Positions 11,558-25,128 are shown, counted from the first letter of the stretch. The stretch is 64,000 nucleotides of DNA from Penicillium oxalicum (GCF_001723175.1 NC_064654.1:1488001-1552000), one strand, 5' to 3'. Numbers and translations: made by a program. The notes: generated by a model not told the origin, from the sequence alone.

Positions 11558-14473
11558 GGAAACACAAAGGAAATGTTTCAAGTCAGAGACTTCCTTCAAA
11601 GTATATGGCCCCTTGATGACTGCCGAGTGATGGTGATACTCTCGCGCTTCTTCCAGGGTGGGTCAATAGGCGATCAGAATGCGAATGACAGGAGAAGCGA
11701 TCAACGGTGATCTTCATCGCCCCGGTCCGGCATTTGAACTTTCTGGTTTAAGCTTGGGGCTCAACTTCATCGATCTCAGGGGCCGGAATGGGTTCAGACC
11801 GGAGCAAGGGAAAAAGGAATGCGGGAGAAAGAGAAAGAAGTGTTGATGGAGCCTCGATTGCCGCTAAAAGTTTCCAAGCGTGCTCCCCCGCCTTAGCTGT
11901 CCCGGCTACGCAGAACGCGTCGAAACGAGCGATATGCCACATCTGTCGGAAACCCCCTCCGGCCAATTGTTCCTGGGTCGGGTCGCTTCAAAACAGGGAG
12001 TCAAATGGATCTTGGTTTACTCCAGCACCCACTGCATCATTCAGTCTTCTACATCTTCGAGGGATGGCCGGTGGCTGTGGAGGGGCTATTTCTGGATGTT
12101 TGAAGGTTTGCAGGTGCCCGGTAATGAGAGGGATTTAGATTAGCTTCGGGATGATTGATCTTGAGCCGCCATAGAGTATGCTGCTGGCGGGCAACAGATT
12201 TTAATTGGAACGTTTTGACCAGGTCGGGGGCTAATAGAAATTACATAATCCCCTGCCAGCTTGAGTACTCTATCCTGCTCGTAGAAGACTCGAGTTGAAT
12301 GGTCAACCCCAACAAGAAACCTCAATTCCTGTGTGAAAGTGGACAGGAAGCTTAATTTCAGGTTCTTTTCTTGTTTTTGAGTTTGGTTTAAACAAATAAA
12401 AAAAAAACTTTCTATAGGTACACTTAGGGGCCAGTATGAACGTCGAGTGTGATGGCTGACCGCATCCATAGGTTGCAACGGGATATATATCAGGGCACGG
12501 AAACAACCTTAGCGAGAAGACTAGGTAGGTGTAGGGGCGAATCACACCTTAGGTAGACTATGAGCCCCCCCTCGCTTAAGGTTGGAGGCTACTGCGCCTA
12601 CCAAGTCCTCAAATTCCTATTGCCTACATCTAACACAAGGGCTGAAATCAAATGTATCATTTGCAAATGGGCGTGCGTCCGTCATTCAAGCTTCCGGTAG
12701 GTAGGATCGAAGCTCCATAGTCGTATCCTCCAAAGGATTGGTCAAGGAGTGGTCTGCTTCAGGCTTATTTAGGTGATGCTGACCTATGTTAAACCGAAAG
12801 TATCTCAGAAGACCTTGGACTTGTATTGATCTGGCGGAGCACGGAAATAGAAACGTTCGGTAGCCACCTCAAGGTCACAGGCTGAATCTGGGCGGACATT
12901 AGACACGCGGGCGGCTGGAACAAGGGTAGCGCGACATTGCGGCGAGGCCTCCGCCACAACGAAATCAAATTTAGGTACTTGATGCAAAGCGTACAAGCGA
13001 GCAGATCAATGGCAATGACTGGATTAGCTGATACGTACATGCGCCCATCAATATATACTGCTAGACCTCGCTGAGCGAGGGCATAGACCCAAACGTGAGA
13101 CCTGAAGCTGATGGGACATTGTAAAAAAGGTGTAAAAAACGGGCAGGAAAGGGGGGAAACTTCAATGCCGTCTTATGCAAAAAAAAGACTATCAATAGAC
13201 ACAAACGACTTGAAGCAATCGCTCGTCAAACTGAGCAAGCAATGAACAACAGACCTAAACACGATTATAAACAAGGCCAATAAATTGAGCGGATCGAGGT
13301 GGACAGAATCACAAGAGGGAGACAAACACGCAAAGAAAAAAAATTTGTCAGAGAAACCGAGAAGCCAGCAGAATCGATGCATCAATGCAGCCCCTTCCAG
13401 AGAGAGCAGATTGATTCGCATGGCCAATGCAATTAATCAAGAATGCACAAGCCTCTGACACCAGGAGGAGACATCACGAGAGCGATCCCAGAGAAAAACA
13501 GCATCCCGAAGAGATTGACCAAGCCAAAGACATTAAACAGTTTCATTTCGGTCCCAAATCTGAAGTTGACCGAGGAATCCCGGACTGTTGCGGTGCATGA
13601 ATGGGGATCGATTTCATCAATGCTAGCGCACACCTGCCACTGATTCGAAAATAGGATTGCGTTGGACCGACCAATACCGCAGGCGAGAAATGACAAGTCA
13701 TCCTCATTGATGCTCAATCCTTGCACACCGACCAGTACTTGTCGACATACCGACAAAGGAGTGAGATGACAAGCATGTTCAAAGATGAGAAGGAAGGGGG
13801 CGTCGCACCCGAGGCTGGGCATAGTCCCGATGTGGTCTTGAGATTAATTGGCTGGCGCCGAGTGTCGGAGACGGAGAGGGACGAGAAGAACGAGCAAAAA
13901 CGAAAACAGTTCGAAAAGCAAACGAAACACGGGACCTCAAGTAAAACAAAACAAAACAGAAAATAAAGCAATGGCAAAATGATCTTTCAAGTTCGCCATT
14001 CCGAGCCGTAGCACCATGAAAAGATTGAGAAGACGTCGCATGAACGAGAGAGATGAACGAAATACTCCTACCTCCGCGAATCAGGAGATGGAGATCCTCA
14101 AAGGCGGAAGAAAGAAAGACAAGGATGGAAATCGACAAGGAGAAGAGAGATAAAGGGCCAAGCAAGTCGGTTGGCGAGCCATTGACCCGCACAAAGTTGG
14201 CCGGCTTTAGGTTCCGGGCACGCATGATCTGGGCAGACCGAGCCAAGAAGTGACCTTGCTATCGACGTATTTTTAAAGTCTTCGCTCAATGCTTCTGGCC
14301 CGACTTGGGGAAGCCAGATAGAGCAAAGTCAAAGAAGAATGAGGGGAGCGTTCGATCCAGATACGAACAGATCGCGGTAACCACCAATGGAGTTTAGCCT
14401 GTGGAAAACCGAGCGAGAGAATAAGCTAAACCACCCAACGGAGTTGTACGGATGGATTCGTAGGCAAAAGAGA
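11558..14473. other. Intergenic stretch between regulator-like gene and casein kinase
   Basis: A 2.9-kb interval without a recognisable coding frame. The right third (about 13.1-14.4 kb) is purine-rich on the plus strand and probably includes the long 3' untranslated region of the kinase gene. No tRNA or repeat family was recognised. Confidence 0.4.
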
Positions 14474-16073
14474 TCACCTACCGCAGCACAGAGCCTTCAT
14501 CATTTTCTGGACAAAGGTGGGCTGCGGGTCACTGTTCCCTTGCCCACCGGCTTGCTGACCGCTCATACCAGGGTTACCGGGACTTCCCATGCGAGCAGGA
14601 AGGTGAGCATTGGAGTTTTGGAACTGGGCCTGTGTGGATGCCGCAGGGGTGTTGACATCCAAGTTTCCGCTCTGGCGTTTGGGCGGCACACCTGAAGTGC
14701 TCTGTCGCTCCCGTTGCTTGCCAGCTCCCGCTTTGTTGGCCGGGGATGGGGGAGGGGGCTGCGCCGCATTGAGACGGTCCGCAGTCACACCGGGCCGTTG
14801 GCTGCTGCGGAGCTGACTGCCCTGCAGGTCCCGCCCCGAGGACGTTTGGTGCTGGTTGTGAAGGTGCGCCTGAGAGGGATAGGACTTGTAGTCCCAGCCG
14901 CGGCCGTTGTTCAGCTTCATCCAATCATATTCGCCATCCTCCACCTCGCCGGCATTCTTGAGGGCCTGCGTCAAGATGTCGCGCAGGTAGTCGTAATCGG
15001 GTGTATCTTCAAACCCGAGGTTGCGAACATAGCTCAGATACTTGTTGAATTCCTCTGTCAAACAGTGTCAAAGTTAGCGATCACATCAATTGATTCGAAG
15101 CTGATCGGGCAGTCTCGTACCTGGGTATCCCTCGCAGAGATCCTTGATAGCGGTGGTCTGCTTCTTCTCACCAATCTTCTCGTACTTCTGCTTGTTGGTG
15201 GCAGCCTTCAGGCCCTGCCAAGGAAGACCACCCCTCAAGAAGTACATGAAAACGTGACCCAAAGCTTCCAGGTCATCCCGACGGGATTGCTCGCGTCCCA
15301 AGTGAGTGTTGATACTCATGTATCGAGCTGTGCCAGACAGCGACTTCCGCTCACGGTAAGGAATGTGCTGTTTAGTCTTCGGGTCGCGATACTGCTTGGC
15401 CATTCCGAAATCAACAACGTGAATGACATTGGCAGCCTTGGTGGATGGGCGACCGATCAGGAAGTTATCCGGCTTAATATCGCGGTAGATCAGATTCTTC
15501 TCGTGGATTGTTTGGACGCGGGACAGCTGGAGAGTGATATGTGTCAGCGGCTTCTTGAGAGATTTGGGAAAGGTTCATGCCTGCTTGCTTACCATCTGTT
15601 TCGCAACCATAACGACGGTCTTGGTAGAGAAGCGACGGTTGCAGTGGTCGAAAAGGTCCTCAAGACTGGGACCCAGAAGGTCGATCACCAGGATGTTGTG
15701 CAGACCCTCCTGACCGAAGTAGTACACATTGGGAATACCAGCTGCGTGAGGGTGTGAGCAGAGAAGCACGGGAGAGGAGACACCGACTCGGGTGGCGAAG
15801 AGACTTACGGCATCCAACAAGAATCTTGTACGTCCGGTACTCATCGCGTAGCTGAGGAGCGTCGCTCTTGCGAGGTTCCTGGATTGGTCAGTTAGCAGAC
15901 TGTCAGGATCCCGTCAACAGGAGAGCAAGAGAGACGCGGCGCACGAATTTAATAGCAACTTGCTGGTTGTTCAGGAGGTTGGTACCCTCGAAGATGACAC
16001 CAAAAGAGCCCTCGCCGATCTTCTTACCCACGCGGTAGTGGACGCCCACCACGTTGGAAGAAGAAGAAGCCAT
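14474..16073 (-). CDS. ckiA: Casein kinase I, YCK-type, membrane-anchored
   Basis: Five exons (16073-15945, 15878-15809, 15741-15593, 15526-15121, 15054-14474) give 444 residues. The kinase domain covers roughly residues 12-290: glycine loop [18 protein letters not shown] lysine in QVAIKF, catalytic [13 protein letters not shown], the DFG equivalent [13 protein letters not shown], and the CK1 signature [18 protein letters not shown] in place of the usual APE. The tail is rich in Gln, Ser and Pro and ends in [10 protein letters not shown]; two adjacent cysteines after a basic amphipathic stretch are the palmitoylation type known from yeast Yck1/Yck2, so the enzyme should sit at the plasma membrane. 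Family role: phosphorylation of transporters and polarity factors, and endocytosis. The symbol follows the Aspergillus nidulans name from memory. The start lies at MASSSSN just before the kinase domain, and all introns keep phase. Confidence 0.96.
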
Positions 16074-16850
16074 GACGGTTACGTTGCGAGGACGGCGAGT
16101 CCGGAGACGAGGCTTTCGACCACAGGGGGATGGATTTCAGGAGCCCGGACACGTGATATTGAACCGTCTGGGGGGGGAGGGGGAAAGAACTCCGACGTCA
16201 GCACGATATCAATTCCCGCAAATTGCGTTGATCAACGCGATAGAACTGAACGTACTCTGCGAACGAAAAGATTGTCCGTCAGCTTGAAGCAAGAAGCGAC
16301 CGCTGACTCTGACTCGGGATGTGCCTTGGTCGGCAAGTTAGACAAGATGGCGGGAGATGGATCGAATAGGGGATAAGAGGGCCGGGGAAGTGACCAGGGT
16401 GATTGGGATCAAAAGTAGGGGGCAGTACTGGAGGCGAAGTGGCTGAGCAGGAAGGATTGCTGTTCGAGCGGAATTGACGATCGATTTGCCTTGAGGCTCA
16501 GGTGCTTGGAAAGGCGTTTCGGGCGGACGAGTCTGGGCAGATGGAGGTGAACAGAACCGGAGGCAATTGCCGAGACACACAGCGGTAGCGAGACGGAAGC
16601 CAAATCGTGAGCAACCGCAAGACTCGACTGTGAGCACGTAAAGCCGTACCGGACTATGGAATTCCCAGGGTGAGAAATCAAAAGACGGGGACGGAAAGAG
16701 GGGGGAAGGGAAAGGAGAAGAGAAAGAAGAGAAGTTGCGTGCAGGGAGCGGAGAGAGGGTGAGGGAGAGTATTGGGAACGTATTTGGTATCCGTGGAGGA
16801 TGGTCCAAGAAGGGGCAGCAACGCCGGGACTGGCGGTCACGGATGGTCAT
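16074..16850 (-). promoter_or_regulatory. Pyrimidine-rich upstream region of the casein kinase gene
   Basis: On the coding (minus) strand, roughly 16672-16760 is an almost continuous CT tract, with further CT-rich stretches towards the ATG. Such tracts are common near transcription starts of highly expressed fungal genes. No TATA box was identified with confidence, and no gene is seen on either strand. Confidence 0.45.
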
Positions 16851-18966
16851 AGCCGTGTATTGGCAAAGTTACCAACCGTTGGGCCCCCGGGGGTTGGTCT
16901 CGGCTGTTATGGGGGCCACCTTCAGACTGCAGCAGAACGGTTCATGGGAAGTCGATGAGTACGATTTCACCAGCCCTGCCACTTCATCTCGTGGTTACTT
17001 GGAACGACTCACTTTGTCTCCTTCTGAGCGGTGACTCCGATTCAATAGGTACCACTCTCTGGGATGGCTGATGCCAATCTTCACCGGACACTCTTCGAAC
17101 CTGTTGACATGCTACCATCCTACGAGATACTGTAACTTTCTGGTAGCAGCCTAGTAGGAGGCGAGGGAGCTTACCACTAGGAGGAATCGAGAGACATCCC
17201 TGCCCTAGTTGTGAGTCGACGATGGACCTACCATTTGTGTGGGCGCTTCGGACCTGTTCTTGCTTGACAGCCATGGACGCGCCAGGATTGCAAGGCTGGG
17301 CCAAGTGGCTTTGAAGCGCCCTTTGCCTCCCTTTGAGCCCGTCGCTTCAGAGCAGGATCGTCATTGTCGTCTACGGGGTCGCTTCTAAGCGCTCCTCTCC
17401 ATCCATCGCATGGGCTTTCTCAAATCCAGTGGCCCCGTACGCTGCTGCAGGCACACCCACCGGAGTAAGACAGCCTCTGTGGCTAGACTGGGACTAAAGA
17501 ACTTACGAGGAGTTAGCGCGGCTGGGCCCAAACTGGCCACCTCTGCGTAGTTTCATACAGGCCCAGTGAATCTCTGTGCAGTGCGCAGTTGTGTACTGGT
17601 GCAGACCCAGTCAGATCGAAATGCCCAGTTGATGGTGCAGAGTTTTCGTTGAGCATGGGCCCATCACTACCGCTCGGAACCTCAGTGATGAAAAGTTCTT
17701 TCATTTCCTGGTATTTTTCATTGCGATCAGTAGCTGTCGATTGTCTATCACACTTCTGGAGCTGCCATCCCGTCATTGAACCGCGCCCGTCTGGGTCATT
17801 TGGGTACCGCGAGGCTTTTTTTTTTTTTTTTTTGTTGGAAAGGATGTGGAGTTTTGTCGTCCGAATCAATCATTCTTCTCTTCAGATGTAAAGCTATGTC
17901 TCTTGGAGTTGGCTGTCGGTGAACAGCAACGAATTTCATTGTCAATCTCATGGCTTGCTAGTTCTCTTCTCTTTCTGCAAGGATGTAGCCCAAGGAGGCA
18001 TGCGATCGGAGGGTCTGACGTGAAGTAGTTTACTTGGAACAACCTCCCGTCCGTGGAGATCGGTGGTCTTCATGTGGATAGCCTCAACCGTCAGGTTCCC
18101 TCGTCCGGAGTCAGCAGTGCACTTACAATGGGCTTTGCTTGATGCTTCGAGTCTCGTGGGTATAGTTGGGTATAGCTAATCAGGGCAATTGGGCACTCCT
18201 GTGGCTCAACCGCCCAGCGAGGTAGGCCCTCGAATCAGGACACCAATCAAGGGTATGAAGAAAGAAAATTCAGAATAATGTCACCTACCAAAACGGTGAT
18301 GGTTTCCGGGAGCCTCCCGCTGGGGTGTTCAGACCAGAATGTCGAAAAGGCAATAAGGCATGCCGGTGGATACTCCGAGTCAGTTGGGATACGAGCACTC
18401 AATTGACAATGAAGTCAACGAGCTTGTTGGTGTGCCTTGGAAGACGTGGATCGATTTTCAAAATGAAGATCCTGGGACCCACTGTCTCAGTGTCCATTAG
18501 TCTAGAACCGATCGAGATGCGGAAATCAATAGTGCAACGGCTCAACTTCTCAAGGACTCTCACCACGCGGCAGGTGCAGTTGCCTTTGCGGATGGGGAAT
18601 GAGGAGTGGAAGTTGTACACAAGAGAAATGGGTGGATCGTCAGACTGAACCATCAGGTTTTTACCGTTGCTTCAGCTTGCGGTAGGCCGATCGAAGCGCA
18701 CACTCATCTTTGCGCGGAAGAAGGCGACGAACGCCCATTCCCGGGCACCGGCGCAAGTTTAAAAAAAATAAAATGAAACAAGAGGCAAAAAAAACACAAA
18801 AAACAAAAGTGGAAACCTGCTTCCCTATTTGGATGCAATTCCAGCACAAGATTTACTGCCATTCTCTTGGCTTGAGATTGCGAGTATGGGCACAGAATCA
18901 ATTGACATGATCGTGGGTGAACAGCATGGTCGCGTGGAGAAAAAAAAATCGGCGCGCTGATCGTGT
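16851..18966. other. Intergenic stretch with homopolymer T tract
   Basis: No supported gene between the kinase upstream region and the Rtt106 stop codon. A T run of about 17 bases lies near 17817-17833. Open frames on both strands lack domain motifs. It should contain the 3' untranslated region of rtt106 at its right end. Confidence 0.4.
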
Positions 18967-20662
18967 CTACTCCTTCTGATCGCCGACATCCTCGGCTTCG
19001 CTGCCAAGCTCGTTTTCCACCAGATTTCCATCCCCATCACTGTCCGCCTCTGCATCCTCGTCTTCGTCATCGTCATCGGAGTCCTCCTCGCTACTTGATC
19101 CACTGCCATCACTGCCATCGTCACTCCCCGGGTCGTAGTCCTCTTCATCCTCATCCTCAAGGTCTTCCAACTCCTGCTGGGCTTTCTGCAGCTCACTCTC
19201 CTCTTGCTCTGTGCCGTCAGCACCGGGAGCGCCGTCCTCGGTCTTGTTGCTGCCATTGACATTGTATTTCTTCGCGCGCCGCGCTTCGGCCAGACTGGCA
19301 TCTTGCAGACCGTGGCGCTTGATATAGGCATCAATGCCGTCGAAATCAGCCTGGTCGATCATAGAGAATTCAAATTCCTGTGTCTCCTCTTCACTACCAC
19401 CGCTGGGACGCGCAAGCACATTCAAATTAAATGTGCGTTGAAGGACTGAAGTGTAAGAGACCGACTCGATCGTGTCGAAAGAAAAGAACACAAGGGGCTT
19501 CTTGAAGGCGAAAAGAATGCCTGTCGAAAGGAGGAAGAGGTAGCCTATACAGAGCATGAGTTAGAAATGAAACACGTCCGGGAGGTGTGCAGCGCTGGCC
19601 AAGGCAATTCTGACGAGCCGTGTAATAGATGCATACCTTCCTTGCTGCCTCGGAACGCCTTCACATGATACGCCTTCTCAGTCTTGCGATGTGCCTCGGA
19701 CATCGCGCTGACGAACTGCCTTTCGACGGGTCGTACCACGCTAGTGGTGGTCAGATTCTGATTCAGAATCTTGCGAATTAGAGCCTCGGCAGACTCCCCG
19801 GCCTCGTTCCCAGTTTGTTGCCCTGACCCATCGAAGGCTGCCTTGGCTGGGCCATCAGGAATCATAAAGACCATAGGTTCGAAAGTCGTTATGCCTTGGG
19901 GCGGTGGAGTGACACCATCGGCGTATTCGGGAATGATGCAGAAATTGAACTGCTTCTGCGTTTTCTCAGGTACCGGGAGGCACAAGGCATGGCCTAGATC
20001 AAAGCGACAAACAACGTTTAGCAACTCATCTTCTAGTCATGGGCGAGACATTCGGGGATAGAGATGCGCGCGCAGACAGAACCAGGCACATCATTCGCAC
20101 TCACGAATTCGATCCATGGGAATGCCGAATTCAATCTCCTTGGTGGTCTGGTTCCTCGCGCGCAAGTAACTGAACCCAGCAGTTACCTCAAGCGTGAGTT
20201 TCTTGCGTTGAGGAATGGCAAATGAGACATCTTGCACGTAAAATTGAACGGGCGCATCGCCCTTGACATCAATCGGCGCCTGCGCCGGTGCTTCTGCCAC
20301 TCCATTTTGTATTTTTCGTTTCTTCAGTGCCGGGCCTTCGCTAGGCGGCGGCACTAGTGGAAGGGAAGCAGTTTTCGCAGTCCTGGCCAGCAGGACGGAG
20401 GTATACCGGGCAAGGTCCTCAAAGAGGGGTGTATGCTGTGGTGTAGATCCTGAGTGTAAAGAACCAAAAATTCAGTTTAGTGATGGACTCGCGAGAGCTG
20501 CCGAGCTAAAAATGTGGCCGCAAGAAAGAAGATGAATGCAGCAGCAGTTGAATACGTACCGATCGCATCATAAACTCGTTTCTTCAAAGAAGGCTCAGTC
20601 GCAAAAGCCTCCTCGATCGCGGGGATGTGCTTGCCGCTTGAATTAATCGCAGCGAATGCCAT
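18967..20662 (-). CDS. rtt106: Histone chaperone Rtt106
   Basis: Four exons (20662-20560, 20449-20105, 19993-19637, 19544-18967) give 460 residues. The N-terminus ([20 protein letters not shown]) is the helical Rtt106 domain; a basic linker with ALKKRKI follows. The middle holds the two pleckstrin-like folds seen in the family: [18 protein letters not shown]..., [17 protein letters not shown], then [20 protein letters not shown] and the histone-binding strand [19 protein letters not shown]. The C-terminal 90 residues are almost purely acidic ([18 protein letters not shown] and a long Asp/Glu run), typical of histone chaperones. Family role: deposition of newly made H3-H4 with K56 acetylation onto replicated DNA, heterochromatin silencing and histone-gene regulation. 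It acts in the nucleus. The neighbour upstream, uL24m, is in the same direction 390 bases away. Confidence 0.95.
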
Positions 20663-21050
20663 GGTGCTTCAATGTGTGATGTTGCAACTGCCCGGGAGAA
20701 GGTGAAGCAGTGCAAGTGTGCCTTGATAAAATGCAAAAAGGATGGACGGAAAACAATGTTGAGAGCAATAGTGGTATGGCCCCCGGCGGCGGAGCCACCC
20801 TCCCCTGGCGGGCCGCTTGATTGACTGGAAATTTGATAGACCCCTACCATTTGCCACTGCCCAAGGTCTACTACGTCGATAAATGATTCCATCGTTTTCG
20901 GATTTGCATTCCAAAGACAGCTGGAGGGAAGAATGAAGTTGGCCGCGATCGATCGCATATACCGGACTAGAATACAGTGTTTATACAAATCGCTATCTTT
21001 GAACAAATAAGAAAAAAGAATCAACCTTGGCCATGCCCCGTCAAAGGTTA
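20663..21050. other. Short intergenic region between uL24m stop and rtt106 start
   Basis: The 388 bases contain the promoter and 5' leader of rtt106 and the 3' end of the ribosomal protein gene. No motif was recognised with confidence. Confidence 0.5.
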
Positions 21051-22216
21051 TTAAGCGGTCTCTTTGGCTTTGACCACTTTCGGGCTCGACTTGGAGCTCG
21101 CACTTTGGCTCATGAAGCGCTCAATAAAGTTGGTCGTCTCCGAATCCATGATCATGTTGCCGTTCTCATCTGTTCGCGCCTTTCTGGCTTGAATCTTTTG
21201 CTCAACCTTCCACTTCTTCAACTCGCCGGCTGGGGTCAAAAGGGCCTGGCTGGCAAGGAACTCCTGGCGGTATTCATCCAGCACCTTCTCCCGCACGTAT
21301 TCTTCGTCGTGGCGCGTTCGGAAACGGGAGTACTTGTTTCGCAATTCGTCAATGATAGTAGAGGGGAAGGGGGGGTTATCCAGCGAGGGCACCCAGGTAC
21401 TTTCTTCGACTTCCATTCGTGTAGTGTCGAATGCCCCGTCCTCGAACTGAGGCTGTTCCTCAGTAGGCCAAGGAATCTGGATATTCAGCCCAGCCACATA
21501 TCGAGAGTATTTGGGCATCTTGCTCCAAGACGGTCGTTCGAGGTAAGGCCGTCCGGCATAGGCGTGTTGTACAATGTAATCCTTCGTGGTGTTGCCATCG
21601 GTCATGGCGAAGACCAATCGAACGTCGTCCATCGGTACCGGCATGCTCTGGGGAAGTACGTCGCTCTTGATACCCATTGAGGCTTTCGCCCATTCTGGAA
21701 CATTGATGTCGGCCTAGGCAAGAGAACGAGTTAGTCATCGGAGACGAAGACGGCAACGACATGATCAATGGACCACAGGAGTGATTGATGCCCATTTACC
21801 TCGTTGACGTTCTTGATCAGCAGAGTCTCGCTTTCTTCATTGACTTGAGCAACTTCCTCAATCTTGCCCTTGTCACGACCACGAATCACACAGACTCGAT
21901 CACCAGGTGCGAACAAGATGTGCTTCCTGCGGAGGTGGTGTGGGATTCGCGGAGGATGCATAAGAGCAGCATCAAGCGCTCCATAGGTCGTAGCTGCCAA
22001 CCCACTGTCGCGCTTGGGAGCCAGGTCGCCCTTCTGCCAATCCTCCCAGCGAGCCTTCCGAGCCTCCTTGAGAGTAGTGCTCAAAGCCCAGTTGTATTCC
22101 TTTCGCGATCGCGCACTGTCCTTCCGGCCCGTCATCTCCTCCTTTTGCTTGGCCCGGAACATCTTCTTTTGGGCCTGCTTCCTGGCCGAAGCCGCCCTTT
22201 GAATGACCTTCTGCAT
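21051..22216 (-). CDS. mrpl40: Mitochondrial large-subunit ribosomal protein uL24m (MRPL40 type)
   Basis: Two exons (22216-21800 and 21713-21051) give 359 residues. The N-terminus MQKVIQRAASARKQAQKK is basic and Ser/Ala-rich, consistent with import into mitochondria. The KOW motif of uL24 is clear at about residues 95-135: HILFAPGDRVCVIRGRDKGK, followed by VAQVNEESETLLIKNVNE. The rest is the fungal mitochondrial extension with YSRYVAGLNIQIPWP and a charged C-terminal helix. Family role: binding 23S-type rRNA near the exit tunnel of the mitochondrial ribosome. The ATG at 22216 is the first in frame; the longer frame upstream would start at TTG. The stop of the next gene to the right is only 243 bases away. 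Confidence 0.93.
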
Positions 22217-22458
22217 TTTGGTGTGGATGTGGGCCAGCAATTGCTGATACGCTGCAACTGTTGACACTGTAACCGCGCGGACGGAAAATTGCGGCCGCAA
22301 CTAAAGGCACGTGACCAGACCGTGACCGTGAACTACTCCCGCCTTTTGGCGAATGGCCAGCCGCTCGTCATCCCCTGCTCCAGAGTAAATAAGAATAGAA
22401 GATCCTAAATATCTACATTTGACATTGGTGACGAATTTCTTGTGGCAAATCTGGCAAC

Positions 22459-25128
22459 TTAGGTCTTGTCTTGGCTGACTGCCACGCCGGTGGTTGTTTG
22501 AAATCCGCCAAGAAGCATCAAATTGTCCCAATAGTTCTCGTAGAAATCAACCAGGCCATGCGATCCCACCAATGGTGTCTCAACAGTATTGGGACCAATG
22601 TCTTGTCCAAGATAAAATGTAGCATCCATCAGGTCAACGTCTAATGGGCTGTGTCCAGGATTCGGCTCCGTCAAAGGAAGCTGGTAATTAGCCGAGATGG
22701 GCATCGACAGTGCTATATTGGCTGGAAGAGAGTGTTAACTAGGACTCAAGAGGTAGAACGATCTTGTCCGTTCTCGCGTATACTCACAATCAAAGTGTGC
22801 AGTGTCTGTGTCTGCGTTCATGATGCTCAATTGTGTCCAGGGCTGCTGCGTCTGCTCAGGAGTCGCACCATGCTGTAGGTGATGGTTTGTCACCCTGAGC
22901 ATGATTTGAAGAGCGTCCGCTGTCTTGGCCGCTTCTCTGGACTGGTGTCGTAGCCGATCCCAAATACTGTGGGCTCTGTCGATCTCATCGGACAGGTCTT
23001 TTCTTCTTTCCAATATTGCTTGTCGTTGCCCAGGAGATAATTGTTGCTTCAGATCAAATCGCGACTGACAGGAAATTTCCAGGCAAAGGAGCATAGCGGC
23101 AGAGCGGAAATGAACTGCAACTATAGGGGAAAAAAAGAAAGACGCAAAGCTCAATTGCCCACCTGCGCTACTTGCATTAAAAACCTCTGATTGATGATGA
23201 AGGACTGTTTTCGCGGCGTCGAGGCACGCTTTTCGAGAATACTCGTAAGCGGGATCGAGACGGTGCTGGACAAGGTACCGACGGTGCAGATCACACATTG
23301 ACCTTTGATACATGAGATCAATGTTGTAGCGATCTGTGATTGTACTTGGAGAGTCTGCAATGGCTTCACACAGAGGCCGGAACTTCAAGCTCGGAGGAAC
23401 CGATGAATAAAGCGCTCTGAGATGACTGTCCATGCGAAGGACGTCCCCATAAGGTAAACTTTTAGCAGAGCATATTCTGTTGACAATCTCAGCATCGGCA
23501 ACCATGATTCTTCTGAGTGTGACTGGAAACAAGATCGAAGTCCTCTCAGTTAAAGGCCTGGCTGGAGGCAGCGTAGTAGCAGTCGGGCACAGATCCTCGT
23601 CGGTCAAGTTTCGAGGCTCCTCGATATCAGACTGATTTTGAACCGTAGTTGGAGGTAGACCAGCTTGCAATGAAATATAGTGGTCCAGTAAGGATAGATA
23701 GGTCCAGACTCGCCGCCGCATCTCTCCATCAAAGACTGAGATCTTTGGATAGTACTTTGGATCTCTGTGATAGCCCGCGTGAACGGCCAGTCGAGTGGCA
23801 AGACTAATTAAAACAGATGGGCTGCGATGGTTATCTGGACTTCTCAAAATCTCCATCGCTACATTGAGAGTGAGAGTTTCGATCGTATATCGACTCGGTG
23901 AGGTGTAGCCAGACATGGTCAGACATTGTGACGAGATTCTGTGGTACTCTGCAAAGGTCTCCGCCAGCTCACCGTCGGTCCGACCAGCGGTAGAGAACAG
24001 CTGTAGCCCTGCACCCGCGGAAAGAATACCAAAAAGATATGCCAGCCAGCTGATCGACATTGCGCCTGGGCGATTCCAGAACTGAGCATACTACAGGAAC
24101 ATAATATAAGGTCTCTGAATTGCAGGTCATGACCGTCTCTGCTTACCTCTCGTGTGAAAGTCGGGATGTGCATGAGTACTATTCTCCAATTAGTCTTGTA
24201 AGATGAAAGACATATAGTTCTGGGAGGGGAAATACTGAGTGTTGACTCCTTTGAGTTCAAATACAGAGAAACCAATCGATCGGCGACTGGCCGAGGAGGT
24301 AGAGCAGCAATCAAATCGGATGTTGGGCCACTGAACACATGGCCAAGAAGAAGCTGCGGGCCAGAAATGGAAGACATGAAAGAATCATCACTTGGCGCAT
24401 CAAAATCAAAATCCTCTGTTGCTTGCAGAAATTCCTTGACTTCAGCGATCTTCGTCGTTCGATCAGTCTGGCTGTTGACATTCTCAGAGGGTTTCCCGTC
24501 GGTGCGAATCGCTTACCTCGTTCAGTATGGACTGCCAATGCGTCGAGTCTGCGTATCGCATTCCATCGTGGTCAACTGCCATGTTCCCTGCTAGTACAGG
24601 CACTCCATGAGGCAGAACTAATCGTTTATCTTGACTAGTTGTGACACGGCCGGGATCGCTGAACAACTCTGGCTCGGGGGGGTGAGCATTGATCGCATAC
24701 AAGGCCTCTACTCGACTTTGTATCTGCTGCAGATGGTCTCGAAGCTCATGTGACTGGTTTCTGGTCAACCGATGAGTTCCTACATAAAGGCAATCGTGTG
24801 CTCGATTATGCTTGATACAATTGTCACAGGGTTGTTGACGATTGCATTTGAGTCTGCAGTAATTGTCAGCGTCAATTCAACCTCCTTCAATGGGCGGTTT
24901 TTAGCGTAGTAACGGGATGCCATGGGTACTTCATAGATCAATTATGTGAGGGGTCAACAAGAAGGGCCAGTTATAGTATCGCAAAGTGTCATTTCAAGCA
25001 AATCGCACCAGGTGGGGCACAGACTTCTTCTGTCGGCAGTGAGCACAAGACAGCTTCGGTCGAGGCTTACGCCTCTTGACCGCATGCGCGGTTGGACTTG
25101 GATTGGCACCGTTACTCAAGAGATCCAT
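22459..25128 (-). CDS. Zn2Cys6 transcription factor with fungal-specific regulatory domain
   Basis: Six exons (25128-25025, 24853-24517, 24449-24236, 24178-24147, 24090-22788, 22721-22459) join in phase to 750 residues. Residues about 27-55 form a complete binuclear cluster, CX2CX6CX5CX2CX8C, with the third Cys supplied across a 171-base intron (CAHCRQKK/LKCNRQQPCDNC). A short linker and coiled coil (HELRDHLQQIQSRVEALY) suggest dimerisation. HWQSILNE/IAEVKEFLQ, LMHIPTFTREYAQFW, and then RRRVWTYLSLLDHYISLQAGLPP mark the fungal_trans domain. The fourth exon is only 32 bases and was required by the motif HIPTFTRE/YAQFW. A 42-base stretch at about 23113-23154 has GT-AG ends and could be an optional in-frame intron. 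Target genes are unknown; the divergent bZIP gene shares its upstream region. Confidence 0.92.

Noticed and set aside
22217..22300. Longer N-terminus for the mitochondrial ribosomal protein
   Set aside because: It would require a TTG start; the ATG at 22216 already gives a plausible import sequence.
23113..23154. Possible 42-base intron in the Zn2Cys6 gene
   Set aside because: It has GT-AG ends and a multiple of three, but is short and encodes the GGQL stretch expected in the family; kept as coding.
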